Assembly (NCBI RefSeq): GCF_007176755.1
Contig: NZ_BJTV01000001.1
Location: 186,001 to 250,000 of the forward strand
DNA: 64,000 nucleotides
Direction: 5' to 3'
Source: Streptomyces sp. 1-11
GTDB taxonomy: Bacteria; Actinomycetota; Actinomycetes; Streptomycetales; Streptomycetaceae
Part shown: one piece after another, positions 54,254-63,807 of the stretch
Layout of the letters: each line of letters begins with the position of its first letter
Numbering within the stretch: the first letter of the stretch is position 1
Position numbers and translations under genes: made by a program
The notes under the pieces: generated by a model
What the model saw: only the letters and a program-made list of their open reading frames with translations
The model's database searches: none
What the model was told of the DNA's origin: nothing

Positions 54254-55348
54254 CTACTTGGCGGTGCACTTCGGCAGGGCGGCGGTGTCGCCGGCGCGGA
54301 TGTCCTTCAGGGCGTCGAGCGCGTCGCCGATGGTCTTGACCTTGACGAGCGTGAGCCCGCCCGGGGTGTCCTTGGCGGCCGCCGCGCAGTTGTCGGCGGG
54401 GGTGAGGAAGTACCGTGCGCCCTTGCTGCGCGCGCCGACGGTCTTCATCTCGATGCCGCCGATCGGCCCGACCGTCCCGTTGTCGTCGATGGTTCCGGTG
54501 CCGGCGACGAAGTTGCCGCCGGTGAGGCTGCCCGGGGTGAGCTTGTCGTAGATGCCGAGCGCGAACATCAGCCCGGCGCTCGGTCCGCCCACGTCGGCGA
54601 GCTTGATGTCGATGCTGAACGGGAACGTGTGGTCGGTGCCGGCGGAGATCCCGACGACGGCGCGCCGCGCCCCGCTGTCGTGGGAGGTCGCGGTCGTGAT
54701 GCCGACGTCCCGGGTCTGCGTCGCCGTGCCGTGCCGCTTCTCGGCCGCGGCCTGCTCCTTGGCGGGGACCACGGTGAAGACGACCTTCTCGCCGGGCTTG
54801 TGCCGGGTGACGAGCTTGGCGACGTCGGTCGGCTGCTTGACGGCCGTGCCGTCCACGGCCTTGATCACGTCCCCGGCGTGCAGCCGCCCCTCGGCCGGGG
54901 TGCCCTTGACGACGGTGGAGACGATGACCCAGGACTTCACCGGGACGCCCAGCTCCTTCAGGGCGGCGACCTTGGCGCTCTCCTGGGACTGGCTGAACTC
55001 CTCGGCGTTCTCCTGGCTGGACTGCTCCTCGGTCTTGCCGTCCGGGTAGAGGGTGTCGTGCGGCACGATCTTGCTGTCGTGCGCCAGCCAGCCGTAGACG
55101 GCCTCCACCAGGTTCATCCGGAAGTCGGCGCTGGTGACCCGGACGGTGGTCATGTTCAGGTGGCCGTCGGTCGCGTAGGTCCTGTGGCCGGAGATCTGCA
55201 GCACCGGCTCGCCGTCGTGCTCCCCGAGCGTGTTCACGGTGGGCCCGGGGGACATCTCCGCGTACGGCACGGGGATGAGCACTCCCGCGCACAGGAGCGC
55301 GATCAGCATCAGGGTGGAGGCGAGCATCGTCGCGGTGCGGCGTGGCAT
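54254..55348 (-). CDS. PDZ-Lon-like membrane-anchored protease (YlbL type)
   Basis: A 364-aa protein with an N-terminal signal anchor (ATMLASTLMLIALLCAGVLI), a PDZ domain (about 130-210, containing EGRLHAGDVIKAVDGTAVKQ), and a C-terminal Lon-type S16 protease domain. The catalytic Ser is in VGGPSAGLMFALG and the Lys in PIGGIEMKTVGA, the usual Ser-Lys dyad. It probably acts outside the membrane in envelope quality control. ATG 55348 starts MPRRTATM. Cofactor and substrates are unknown. Confidence 0.93.
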   Translation of the reverse strand: MPRRTATMLASTLMLIALLCAGVLIPVPYAEMSPGPTVNTLGEHDGEPVLQISGHRTYATDGHLNMTTVRVTSADFRMNLVEAVYGWLAHDSKIVPHDTLYPDGKTEEQSSQENAEEFSQSQESAKVAALKELGVPVKSWVIVSTVVKGTPAEGRLHAGDVIKAVDGTAVKQPTDVAKLVTRHKPGEKVVFTVVPAKEQAAAEKRHGTATQTRDVGITTATSHDSGARRAVVGISAGTDHTFPFSIDIKLADVGGPSAGLMFALGIYDKLTPGSLTGGNFVAGTGTIDDNGTVGPIGGIEMKTVGARSKGARYFLTPADNCAAAAKDTPGGLTLVKVKTIGDALDALKDIRAGDTAALPKCTAK

Positions 55349-55399
55349 GCCACGACAGTACGGGACGACTCCGTCAGCGCACCGTGAGGGCACCTCGAC

Positions 55400-55573
55400 T
55401 CAGGCGCCGGGGGCGCCCGAAGACTGCTTCTCCATGGCCTCGCGGAACCGGGCGTACCCGTCCAGCTCGGGGCCGTCGCTGCGGGTCCTGCGGGTCCGGT
55501 TGGCCCAACTGCCCCACAGTCCGGCCGCGACCGCGGCCACCAGCGGAATCAGCAACCAGGCGAGAGCCGCCAT
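55400..55573 (-). CDS. Small single-span membrane protein (57 aa)
   Basis: A 57-residue ORF opening MAALAWLLIPLVAAVAAGLW, one helix followed by a basic/acidic tail (SWANRTRRTRSDGPEL...FREAMEKQSS). A GGGAGGT ribosome site precedes the ATG. It lies 51 bp upstream of the PDZ-protease start on the same strand, so the two are likely co-transcribed. Size, topology and codon use support a real gene of unknown function. Confidence 0.72.
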   Translation of the reverse strand: MAALAWLLIPLVAAVAAGLWGSWANRTRRTRSDGPELDGYARFREAMEKQSSGAPGA

Positions 55574-55701
55574 GCCGACCTCCCAACCCCATGAGTGTCC
55601 GCGACTGAGTGATCAGCAGATTAACCATCCGCACTGACAACGCTCACGCGCGGGGGGTGGTTACGCAAGCGGACGGGCCGCTGCGCGCGCGGTGACGCCG
55701 G

Positions 55702-56163
<462 letters not shown>

Positions 56164-56298
56164 GCCCTCCATCGTGCCCCACGCATCCCCCGTCCCGGAA
56201 TACGACTTTCACCAGGCACGCGCGCGCGGGGTCTTGGAGCCTCCTACAGGGCGCGCCGGACGCGGTTCCCGCGGAGGACGCCGCGGGGGCCGTCCGCC

Positions 56299-57459
56299 TC
56301 ACCGCCGGCGGGCCTTGCGGGCCCGCCGCACCACGGCGGCCGCGCCCAGCAGCGCCACCGTGGCGCCCGCCGCTCCGGCGGCCGTGGCGTCCTTGCGCCC
56401 CAGCCTGCGGCCGACGACCGTGTGCCGCCCGGAGACCTCGCCCAGCAGCTCCGCCAGCACCTCCTCGTTGGTCCAGCGGGGCCGCCACCCGGCGTCGTGC
56501 AGCCGGCTCCCGCTGACCACCCAGGGGTACATCGTGTACGCCAGGTCGCCCGCCGGGGACGGGGTGAGCCCGATCCGGTGCAGCCGGGCGGCCGCGCCCA
56601 GGGCGACCGCCGACGGCAGCTCCATCCGCCGGATGCCGCTCAGCTCCTCGACCTCCTCCTGCTCCAGCCACCCGTCGCAGCCGACGGCCAGCTCCCCGTC
56701 GGCCTTCTCCAGGACGGCGTACTCCAGAGCGCCGCACAGGTCCTCGACGTGGCAGAACTGCCAGGCCGGCCGCGACCCGGCGACCACCAGCAGCCGGGGC
56801 GACTCGAAGTACCGGGTCAGCGCGGTGTCGGTGCCTCCCACCAGCACCGCGGGCCGCACCACCGTGACGTTCAGACCCGGGTGCGCGCGCGGGGCGCGCC
56901 GCGCCAGCCGCTCGATCTCCAGCAGGTCCCCGACGCCGGTGGCCTCGGCCGTCGCGCGCAGCTCGGCGTCCTCCGACAGGGGCAGCTCGTTGTCCGGCAG
57001 CGCCCCGTAGACCATCGCGGAGGTGCACAGCACCACCCGGTGCACTCCGGCCGCCGCCGCGGCGGTCAGCACGGTCTGCGTGCCGCGGACGTTGTAGGCC
57101 GTGCGCGCCGCGGGATCGGTCTCCAGGTCGAGGTCGAGCGCGAGGTGCACCACCACGTCCGCGCCCCGCAGCTTGTCCGCGATCGCCGGATCGCGGACGT
57201 CGAGGATGTGCCACTGGGCGGCGGCGCACTCCCCGCGCCGTTCGTCGATGGCGATGACCTGCTTGATCTCCTCGGAGGCGGCGAGCCGCTCGGTGAGCAT
57301 GGCGCCGACCCCGGCGGCCGCGCCGGTGACCGCCACGACGGGCCCGCGCACGGCGGTCGCGCCGTCGGCGCGCGGCGCCGGGGCCGAGGGGCTTCGGTCG
57401 GGCGACGGGCGGTCTGAACGGTTTCGCGCTGCGCGAACCTGCGGATCTGGGGAACTCAC
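56299..57459 (-). CDS. NAD-dependent epimerase/SDR family protein
   Basis: A 386-aa extended-SDR-type protein. The nucleotide-binding motif is VVAVTGAAAGVGAMLTERLAA, and the active-site YxxxK is not clear (TSAMVYGALPDNELPLSED carries the Tyr). A C-terminal TM-like segment (AAGAAGATVALLGAAAVV) and a basic tail suggest membrane attachment. About 45 N-terminal residues rich in Ser/Arg/Pro precede the fold. GTG 57459 follows GGAG at 7 nt. The substrate is unknown. Confidence 0.83.
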   Translation of the reverse strand: MSSPDPQVRAARNRSDRPSPDRSPSAPAPRADGATAVRGPVVAVTGAAAGVGAMLTERLAASEEIKQVIAIDERRGECAAAQWHILDVRDPAIADKLRGADVVVHLALDLDLETDPAARTAYNVRGTQTVLTAAAAAGVHRVVLCTSAMVYGALPDNELPLSEDAELRATAEATGVGDLLEIERLARRAPRAHPGLNVTVVRPAVLVGGTDTALTRYFESPRLLVVAGSRPAWQFCHVEDLCGALEYAVLEKADGELAVGCDGWLEQEEVEELSGIRRMELPSAVALGAAARLHRIGLTPSPAGDLAYTMYPWVVSGSRLHDAGWRPRWTNEEVLAELLGEVSGRHTVVGRRLGRKDATAAGAAGATVALLGAAAVVRRARKARRR

Positions 57460-57650
57460 CGGGCGTCTCCAGCGGTTGTCTTCGGTACGGGCGCGAGTGA
57501 GGCGCACGTACCAGGTGCATCCATCCTGCCGCAGGCTTTCCGTGGGCGAAGCACCGAGGCCCGATCGGGTCCGGGTGTCTACGCTGGGTGGTGACGTCGG
57601 GCAGCCGCGCCGCCGGAGAGAACCGGTGGCCTTACCAGCCGAGGAACCCC

Positions 57651-59090
57651 GTGAGTGACACCCCATTCGGATTCGGCCTTCCGCCGGAGAAGCCGGAAGA
57701 CGGCGACGAGGGCAAGAAGAAGGACCAGCAGAGCGGTGGTGAGCAGGGACCGGGCAACCAGTTCGGTTTCGGGCTGCCCGGAGCCGGAGGCTTTGGCGGC
57801 CCCGGCGCCGACAACCCGCTCGCAGCGATGTTCGGATCCCTGAACCCCACCGACCTGGGCGCCGCGTTCCAGCAGCTCGGCCAGATGCTCTCCTACGAGG
57901 GCGGCCCGGTTAACTGGGACATGGCCAAGCAGATCGCCCGCCAGACGGTCGCCCAGGGCACGTCGGACGGCGTCAAGGACGCCAGCGTCGGCGACGCCGA
58001 GCGCTCCGCGGTCCAGGAGGCCGTCCGCCTGGCCGACCTGTGGCTGGACGACGCCACGTCCCTGCCGTCGGGCGCGGCCTCGGCGGTGGCCTGGTCCCGC
58101 GCCGAGTGGGTCGAGGCCACCCTGCCCGCGTGGCAGGAGCTGGTCGACCCGGTCGCCGAGCGGGTCGGCGCGGCCATGGGCGACGTGCTGCCGGAGGAGA
58201 TGCAGGCCATGGCGGGCCCGCTGATCGGCATGATGCGCTCGATGGGCGGCGCCATGTTCGGCACGCAGATCGGGCAGGCCGTCGGCGTGCTCGCGGGCGA
58301 GGTGGTCGGTTCCACCGACATCGGCCTGCCGCTGAGCCCGGCCGGCAAGGCCGCGCTGCTCCCGGCCAACATGGCGGCGTTCGGCAAGGACCTCGGCGTG
58401 CCGCAGGAGGAGGTCCGGCTCTACCTGGCCCTGCGCGAGGCGGCGCACCAGCGCCTGTTCGCGCACGTGCCGTGGCTGCGCTCGCACCTGTTCGGCGCCG
58501 TCGACGGCTACGCGCGCGGCATCAAGGTCGACACGGCCAAGCTGGAGGACGTGGTCGGGCAGTTCGACCCGCAGAACCCCGAGCAGCTGCAGGACGCCCT
58601 CCAGCAGGGCATGTTCCAGCCGGAGGACACGCCCGAGCAGAAGGCGGCGCTGGCCCGTCTGGAGACCGCTCTGGCGCTCGTCGAGGGCTGGGTGGACGCG
58701 GTGGTGCACGCGGCCGCTAAGCCGCGTCTGTCCTCCGCCGACGCGCTGCGCGAGACGCTGCGCCGCCGCCGCGCCTCCGGCGGCCCGGCGGAGCAGACGT
58801 TCGCCACGCTGATCGGCCTCGAGCTGCGCCCGCGCCGGCTGCGTGACGCCTCCCGGCTGTGGGCCTCGCTCACGGACGCGCGCGGGGTGGACGGCCGGGA
58901 CGCCCTGTGGGCCCACCCGGACATGCTGCCGACGGCCACCGACCTGGACGACCCCGACGGCTTCGTGCACCGCGAGCAGCTCGACTTCTCCGAGCTGGAC
59001 AAGATGCTCGGCGAGGCCGCGGGCGGCGCCGCGGGCAAGCCCGACCTGCGCAAGAAGGACGAGGACGACAAGGGCGACGAGACCGAGTGA
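57651..59090 (+). CDS. Zinc-dependent metalloprotease-like protein (DUF2342/zincin_2)
   Basis: A 479-aa protein of the actinobacterial DUF2342 family, sometimes linked to F420 biosynthesis. The N-terminal ~70 residues are Gly/Pro-rich and disordered. The presumed zinc site lies in LALREAAHQRLFAHVPWLR, which carries His in an HxxF context rather than a clean HExxH, so activity is not assured. GTG 57651 follows GAGGA. The stop overlaps the NUDIX gene start (GTGA). Confidence 0.85.
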   Translation: MSDTPFGFGLPPEKPEDGDEGKKKDQQSGGEQGPGNQFGFGLPGAGGFGGPGADNPLAAMFGSLNPTDLGAAFQQLGQMLSYEGGPVNWDMAKQIARQTVAQGTSDGVKDASVGDAERSAVQEAVRLADLWLDDATSLPSGAASAVAWSRAEWVEATLPAWQELVDPVAERVGAAMGDVLPEEMQAMAGPLIGMMRSMGGAMFGTQIGQAVGVLAGEVVGSTDIGLPLSPAGKAALLPANMAAFGKDLGVPQEEVRLYLALREAAHQRLFAHVPWLRSHLFGAVDGYARGIKVDTAKLEDVVGQFDPQNPEQLQDALQQGMFQPEDTPEQKAALARLETALALVEGWVDAVVHAAAKPRLSSADALRETLRRRRASGGPAEQTFATLIGLELRPRRLRDASRLWASLTDARGVDGRDALWAHPDMLPTATDLDDPDGFVHREQLDFSELDKMLGEAAGGAAGKPDLRKKDEDDKGDETE

Positions 59091-59608
59091 GCCTGCACGA
59101 CGAGGCCGTCCTGGAGCTGAAGGCGTACGACGGCCAGGAGGGGCTGCGCCAGGCCTATCTCGACCATCTGGCGGCGCACCCGGACGGCATGTGGAAGGCG
59201 TGCGGGGCCGGTCACCTCACGGCGAGCGCGCTGGTGGTCGACCCCGAGCGCGGCCGGGTGCTGCTCACCCTGCACCGGAAGCTGCGGATGTGGCTGCAGA
59301 TGGGCGGCCACTGCGAGCCCGGCGACGCCACCCTGCGGGACGCCGCCCTGCGGGAGGCGACGGAGGAGTCGGGCATCGCGGGGCTGTCCCTGGTGCCCGG
59401 CGGCCCGGTCCGGCTGGACCGGCATCCGATCCCGCCGCCCTGCCACTGCCACTTCGACGTGCAGTACGCGGCGCTCGCTCCGCCGGGAGCGGTCCAGGAG
59501 ATCAGCGACGAGTCGCTGGACCTGCGCTGGTTCCGCTACGACGAGGTGGCCGGCGTGGCCGACGAGTCGGTCGTGAGGCTGCTGGAAGCGGCGCGCGCCC
59601 GGCTGTGA
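59087..59608 (+). CDS. NUDIX hydrolase
   Basis: A 173-aa NUDIX-fold pyrophosphohydrolase. The NUDIX box is seen as GGHCEPGDATLRDAALREATEESGI around residue 75, with the catalytic REATEES glutamates intact. The substrate among nucleoside or nucleotide-sugar diphosphates is unknown. The GTG start overlaps the preceding stop. A perfect 15-bp terminator hairpin lies just downstream. Confidence 0.9.
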   Translation: MSLHDEAVLELKAYDGQEGLRQAYLDHLAAHPDGMWKACGAGHLTASALVVDPERGRVLLTLHRKLRMWLQMGGHCEPGDATLRDAALREATEESGIAGLSLVPGGPVRLDRHPIPPPCHCHFDVQYAALAPPGAVQEISDESLDLRWFRYDEVAGVADESVVRLLEAARARL

Positions 59609-59621
59609 ACGCCGGACGCGG

Positions 59622-59656
59622 GTGAGGGGCGTCCGCACGCGGCGGACGCCCCTCAC
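59622..59656. terminator. Bidirectional terminator between NUDIX and AIM24 genes
   Basis: GTGAGGGGCGTCCGC (59622-59636) and GCGGACGCCCCTCAC (59642-59656) form a perfect 15-bp stem with a 5-nt loop between convergent stops. Confidence 0.82.
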
Positions 59657-59672
59657 CCTCGCTCACCGCGGG

Positions 59673-60428
59673 TCAGCTCCAGACGTTGCCCTGGTTCTGC
59701 CCGCGCGCGCCCTGCTGCCCCATGCCGAACTGCGCGGCGAGGCCCTGCCCGATCTGCGCGTGCTGCGGCGGCAGCAGCTCGCTGGGCTGCACCAGCGCGA
59801 AGCCGGCGCCCATGAAGCTCAGCTCCCAGCCCTCGCCGGTGCTGCCGCGCCGCCGCCAGACGCCGGAGGAGTGCGTCTGGGCCTGCATCTGCACCCGCAG
59901 CCCGGTGGACCAGGCGACGATGGCGTCGGCGTCGCAGTTGACGTACTTGTCCGGCGTGACCCGCATCAGCAGCGGCGCGCCCGAGGTCATCAGGGCGACC
60001 TTGCCGTGCCCGGTGATGTTCAGCTGGTACTTCCCGGAACCGGAGATGCCGTAGAGGCTGTCGACGGCGATGACCTCGTGGTGCAGCGTGGAGTCCATGG
60101 CGAGGACGTAGGAGCTGTCCACCGTCAGACCGTCCTGGTCGACGTCCATGAGGTGCACGTACTGGGCGAGGTTGGCGAGGTAGACCGTGCCCTGCCCGTG
60201 GCAGCGCATCAGGTCCAGGCCCTCGCCGGTGTACCTGCGCGCGCGTGCCTGGCCGCTGCCGCGGTACTCGGCGTCGAACTCGACGAGGCCCTGGTAGGCG
60301 ACCATGGTGCCCTTGCGGGCGAGAAGGTCGTCGTGGCCCTCCAGGGTGACGCGGAGCATCTGCTTGTTCTGCAGGCTCCAGCGCTCCTGGGTCTGCTGGT
60401 CGTTGTGGGCGAAAAGCGGGCTCTGCAT
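59673..60428 (-). CDS. AIM24 family protein (third gene of cluster)
   Basis: A 251-aa AIM24-domain protein. The beta-helical/TRAP-like repeats of the family are visible as ARKGTMVAYQGLVEFDAEYRG, LMRCHGQGTVYLAN and VNCDADAIVAWSTGLRVQMQ. The C-terminal ~35 residues are Gln/Gly-rich. ATG 60428 begins MQSPLFAHND. It shares its layout with the two upstream genes on the same strand (17-bp gap to the middle gene). The bacterial function is unknown; yeast AIM24 affects mitochondrial membrane organisation. Confidence 0.85.
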   Translation of the reverse strand: MQSPLFAHNDQQTQERWSLQNKQMLRVTLEGHDDLLARKGTMVAYQGLVEFDAEYRGSGQARARRYTGEGLDLMRCHGQGTVYLANLAQYVHLMDVDQDGLTVDSSYVLAMDSTLHHEVIAVDSLYGISGSGKYQLNITGHGKVALMTSGAPLLMRVTPDKYVNCDADAIVAWSTGLRVQMQAQTHSSGVWRRRGSTGEGWELSFMGAGFALVQPSELLPPQHAQIGQGLAAQFGMGQQGARGQNQGNVWS

Positions 60429-60445
60429 GGTGTTCTGACTCCCCC

Positions 60446-61126
60446 TCAGCCCCGGACCCGGAGGCGGTCGGTGCTGTCCTCGCTGGGCTGGACGACGACG
60501 ATGCCCTGGCCGGAGAACGCCATCTGGTAGGCCTCGCCGCTGCCCCGGCCGATCAGCGACTGGGCCTTGAAGCTGCGCTTGCCCTTCACCTTGAGGTTCG
60601 GGGACCAGGCGACGAGCGCGTCCGGGTCGACGTACGTCTCGTCCTCGCCGCCGCCGCAGTCGACGACGATCGGCTTGCCCCGGGAGGTCAGCGCCACCCA
60701 GCCCTGACCGGAGATCCTGGTGTTCCACAGGCCCTGCCCGGCGAATTTGGCGAGCCCCTTGACCCGCTCGACGCCCCAGGTGAGGTGGGCGTCGAAGGCG
60801 AGCAGGTTGGTGGCGTTGACCGAGATGCCGTCGCCGTTGAGGTTGATCACGACGACGTCGGCGCCGTAGTCGGCGAGGTAGAGCAGTCCGTCGCCGGAGC
60901 ACTTCATCAGCGGGGCGCCCTCGCCGGTGATCCAGTCGCGGGCGACCTGGCGGACGGCGGGCGGGTTGGGCTCGTACTGGATGAAGCCCTCGTAGGCGAC
61001 CATCGACCCCACGCGCGCGAGGAGGTCGCTGCCGGTCTGCATGGCGACCTTCAGCATGTGGTTGCCGTGATTCTCCATGCGGGCGGTGACGGGTGCGGGG
61101 GCGTAGCCCGCGAGCGGCTGGTTCAT
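60446..61126 (-). CDS. AIM24 family protein (second gene of cluster)
   Basis: A 226-aa AIM24-domain protein. The typical segments are ARVGSMVAYEGFIQYEPN, PLMKCSGDGLLYLADYGADV and VDPDALVAWSPNLKVKGKRS. It is a diverged paralogue of its neighbours. It starts 11 bp after the stop of the TerD-AIM24 gene and its stop lies 17 bp before the third gene, so the three form a tight unit. Confidence 0.85.
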   Translation of the reverse strand: MNQPLAGYAPAPVTARMENHGNHMLKVAMQTGSDLLARVGSMVAYEGFIQYEPNPPAVRQVARDWITGEGAPLMKCSGDGLLYLADYGADVVVINLNGDGISVNATNLLAFDAHLTWGVERVKGLAKFAGQGLWNTRISGQGWVALTSRGKPIVVDCGGGEDETYVDPDALVAWSPNLKVKGKRSFKAQSLIGRGSGEAYQMAFSGQGIVVVQPSEDSTDRLRVRG

Positions 61127-61137
61127 GACGGGCTCCC

Positions 61138-62796
61138 TCAGACCTCGTACGGCTGGACCACGATGAAGTTGCCGGGAGCGCCCCGGAACTGCAGGTTGAC
61201 GCTCTCCTCGGTGTCCCCCGGGTAGGCGTTGCGGCGCATCCGGACCTGGCTGGAGACGATCACCTGGGCGGCCGCCGACCAGGCGACCACCGCCTGGCAG
61301 TCGGCGAACGTCGTCGGCGTCACCGGCAGCACGACGGGGGTGCCGTGCGTCTTGACGACGATCGTGCCGGTGCCCTGGAACTGCATCGTGAACAGCGCGC
61401 CGCCGGGGATGCCGTGGCCCTCGATCCGCCGGACCTCGTACTGGAGGCTCTCGTCGAAGGCGAGGACGTTCTCCGCGGAGACGCAGATCGCGTCGCCCTG
61501 GAGCTCCACGGGGTGCAGGTGGGTGGACTCGTCGGCGAGGAACACCTGGCCCTGGCCGGTGCAGCGCATCAGCTGCATCTCCTGGCCGGTGGCGTTGCCG
61601 ACGATCCGTCCGGTGAACCCGGCGCCCTTGTAGTTGAAGTCGACCTTGCCCTGGTAGAGCACCATGCTGCCCTGCCGGGCCAGCACGGGCTGACCGCCGA
61701 CGCCGAGGTCGACGCGGATGAGCTTGGAGTTCTGCAGCGTCCAGCGCTGCCCGGTGGGGGTCTCCTTGAACGCCTGGAGGGCGGCCGTCACGCCGGCGCC
61801 GCCCTGGGGGGCGCCCTGCGGGACGCCGTACCCGGCGGCCTGCTGGCCGGGGACCTGACCGTACGGCGGCTGCTGGCCGTAGCCGGGAGGCATGGGCGCC
61901 CCGGGCTGGCCGCCGTGGGAGGGCTGCTGGCCGTAGCCCGGGGGCAATGGCGCGCCGGGCTGGCCGCCGTAGGGCGGCTGCGGCGGCTGGCCGTACGGCG
62001 CGGGGGCCGGGGCCGGAGGCGGGACGGCGCCGCCGGCGGGCGGGGCCAGGGGCGCGATGACCGTCGGCGCGCCGTGCAGGTTCGGGGCCGGCGCCGGGGG
62101 CGGGGGCGGGGAGCCGCCGGGCGGGGCGAAGCCCTGCGGGGCCGGAGCGGGCACGGGAGCCGGGGCGGCGGGGGCGGAGAACGCGGGCGGGGCGGCGGCC
62201 TGGGCGGGCGGTGCGAAGCCGGGGGCGGCCGTTGACTGCGGCTGCGGCGGGGCGGCCGGGGCCTCCTCCTCCAGCACCTCGCCGCCGAAGTTCTTCAGCA
62301 GCGCCTCGAGGCCGCCGTCGAAGCCCTGTCCGACCGCGGCGAACCGCCAGACGTCCTTGAAGTAGAGGTCACCGAGCATCACGGCCCGCTCGGTGGAGAA
62401 CTCCGAACCGTCGAAGGAGTACCGCGCGACCTCCTCGCCGCCGGCCACGATGCGCAGGTATCCGGGGCCGATCTGCGACATCTGCCCGGCGCCGTCGACG
62501 GTCGCCGTGAAGGAGAGCTTGCGGATGCCGTCGGGGACGCGGTCCAGCGTGACGCGGAACGACTCCGTGTCGCCGGCCTGGGCGCCCAGCAGCTGGATGG
62601 ACTCCTCCGGGGACTTCGGCTGGTTGAAGAAGACGAAGTACCGGTCGTCCGAGAGGCGCTCGTCGGCGTCCAGTCCGAAGCAGCTGATGTCGAAGGTCAG
62701 TCCGGGGCCGGCGATCTGCACGCCTACGTACAGATCGGTGCCCGCGGTGAGGTCACTGATCCTGGCCTTGTGGCCGCGTTGGAATTCCCTGGCCAT
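61138..62796 (-). CDS. TerD-AIM24 fusion protein (first gene of cluster)
   Basis: A 552-aa protein with three parts. Residues 1-175 are a TerD-type calcium-binding stress domain (DLYVGVQIAGPGLTFDISCFGLDADERLSD and VMLGDLYFKDVWRFAAVGQGF). Residues ~175-330 are a low-complexity Pro/Ala/Gly/Gln linker with GYGQQP-like repeats. The C-terminal ~220 residues are an AIM24 domain (LARQGSMVLYQGKVDFNYKG, LMRCTGQGQVFLADES, ADCQAVVAWSAAAQVIV). Both conserved Asp groups of TerD are present. It heads the AIM24 cluster. Confidence 0.9.
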   Translation of the reverse strand: MAREFQRGHKARISDLTAGTDLYVGVQIAGPGLTFDISCFGLDADERLSDDRYFVFFNQPKSPEESIQLLGAQAGDTESFRVTLDRVPDGIRKLSFTATVDGAGQMSQIGPGYLRIVAGGEEVARYSFDGSEFSTERAVMLGDLYFKDVWRFAAVGQGFDGGLEALLKNFGGEVLEEEAPAAPPQPQSTAAPGFAPPAQAAAPPAFSAPAAPAPVPAPAPQGFAPPGGSPPPPPAPAPNLHGAPTVIAPLAPPAGGAVPPPAPAPAPYGQPPQPPYGGQPGAPLPPGYGQQPSHGGQPGAPMPPGYGQQPPYGQVPGQQAAGYGVPQGAPQGGAGVTAALQAFKETPTGQRWTLQNSKLIRVDLGVGGQPVLARQGSMVLYQGKVDFNYKGAGFTGRIVGNATGQEMQLMRCTGQGQVFLADESTHLHPVELQGDAICVSAENVLAFDESLQYEVRRIEGHGIPGGALFTMQFQGTGTIVVKTHGTPVVLPVTPTTFADCQAVVAWSAAAQVIVSSQVRMRRNAYPGDTEESVNLQFRGAPGNFIVVQPYEV

Positions 62797-62932
62797 GCGT
62801 TACGACCGTCCCCCATCCCGAATGTGAGTGCGTCGCGTCAGGCTAACCGCAAACTTCGGCAAAGGACGCGGCCGGTGCGAGTCGGTACAGAGCCGGTACA
62901 CAACCGGCCGCACGCCCCGCCGACGGCCCCGG

Positions 62933-63529
62933 TCACTCGTCGCGCGCGCCGGGCACGTGGGGCAGCCGGCCGGCCGCCACCACCCCTTCGAGGTAGCCGC
63001 GGGCCCGCTCGGTGCGCGGGTAGTTCTCCAGCAGCCGCCAGAAGTCGGCCCCGTGACCGGGCACCAGCAGGTGCGCCAGCTCGTGGCAGAGGACGTAGTC
63101 CACGACGTACTCCGGCATCCCCTGCAGCCGGTGGGAGAGGCGGATGCTGCCCTCGGCCGGGGTGCACGAGCCCCAGCGGGTGTTCTGGTTGGTGACCCAG
63201 CGGACGGACGCGGGGCGCGCCCGGCCGTCGAAGTACTGGGCCGACAGCCGTTCGGCGCGCCCGGTCAGCTCGGCGTCGCCCAGCGTCCGTCTGCTCTCCT
63301 GGGCGGCGAGCTTGTCGAGCATGAGGGTCACCCAGCGCCGTTCCTCCGCCTCCGACATCCTGGCGGGGATCAGCACGACGGTGCGGTCGCCCTCACGGTA
63401 GGCGGAGACCGTCCGGCGGCGCCGGGTGCTCCTGCGCACCTCGATCGGGCTCGCCCCCGAGCCGCTCGGCGGCTGGTTCGTCATGCCGCGCTGCGGTTGT
63501 CCGGCGCGGTTCAGGGGGTCGGCGGGCAC
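62933..63529 (-). CDS. YgjP-type zinc metallopeptidase
   Basis: A 198-aa M48-like (YgjP/WLM superfamily) protein. The zinc motif HELAHLLVPGHGADFWRLL is preceded by YVLCHE and follows SLRLSHRLQGMPEYVVDYV-type helices; the third ligand is the His of GH in PGHGADFW. N-terminal ~35 residues are basic. No signal peptide is seen, so it acts in the cytoplasm. Substrates are unknown. Confidence 0.9.
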   Translation of the reverse strand: MPADPLNRAGQPQRGMTNQPPSGSGASPIEVRRSTRRRRTVSAYREGDRTVVLIPARMSEAEERRWVTLMLDKLAAQESRRTLGDAELTGRAERLSAQYFDGRARPASVRWVTNQNTRWGSCTPAEGSIRLSHRLQGMPEYVVDYVLCHELAHLLVPGHGADFWRLLENYPRTERARGYLEGVVAAGRLPHVPGARDE

Positions 63530-63807
63530 GCCCCGACGTTACCCGCTGGGCCGGGCCGAAGTCCCGGCGCCGGGACGCCCGGCCTTGTGCGCCCCTCCGT
63601 GTGTCTGATTTGTACGACCGATATGCCCGGGTGATGCCGTCGATTCGTACGACGAACACCCCCAGCCTGTGGACAACCTCGGGCACGCCTCCGGCACGGC
63701 CCGGCATGCTTGGCGAGGTCGGCGGAGCACGACCGGCTCCACCGGCCGCGGGATGTCTGCCCGCTCAGGGGACGATTCAGGAGAATGCGACGGACACGGG
63801 GGCTGTC

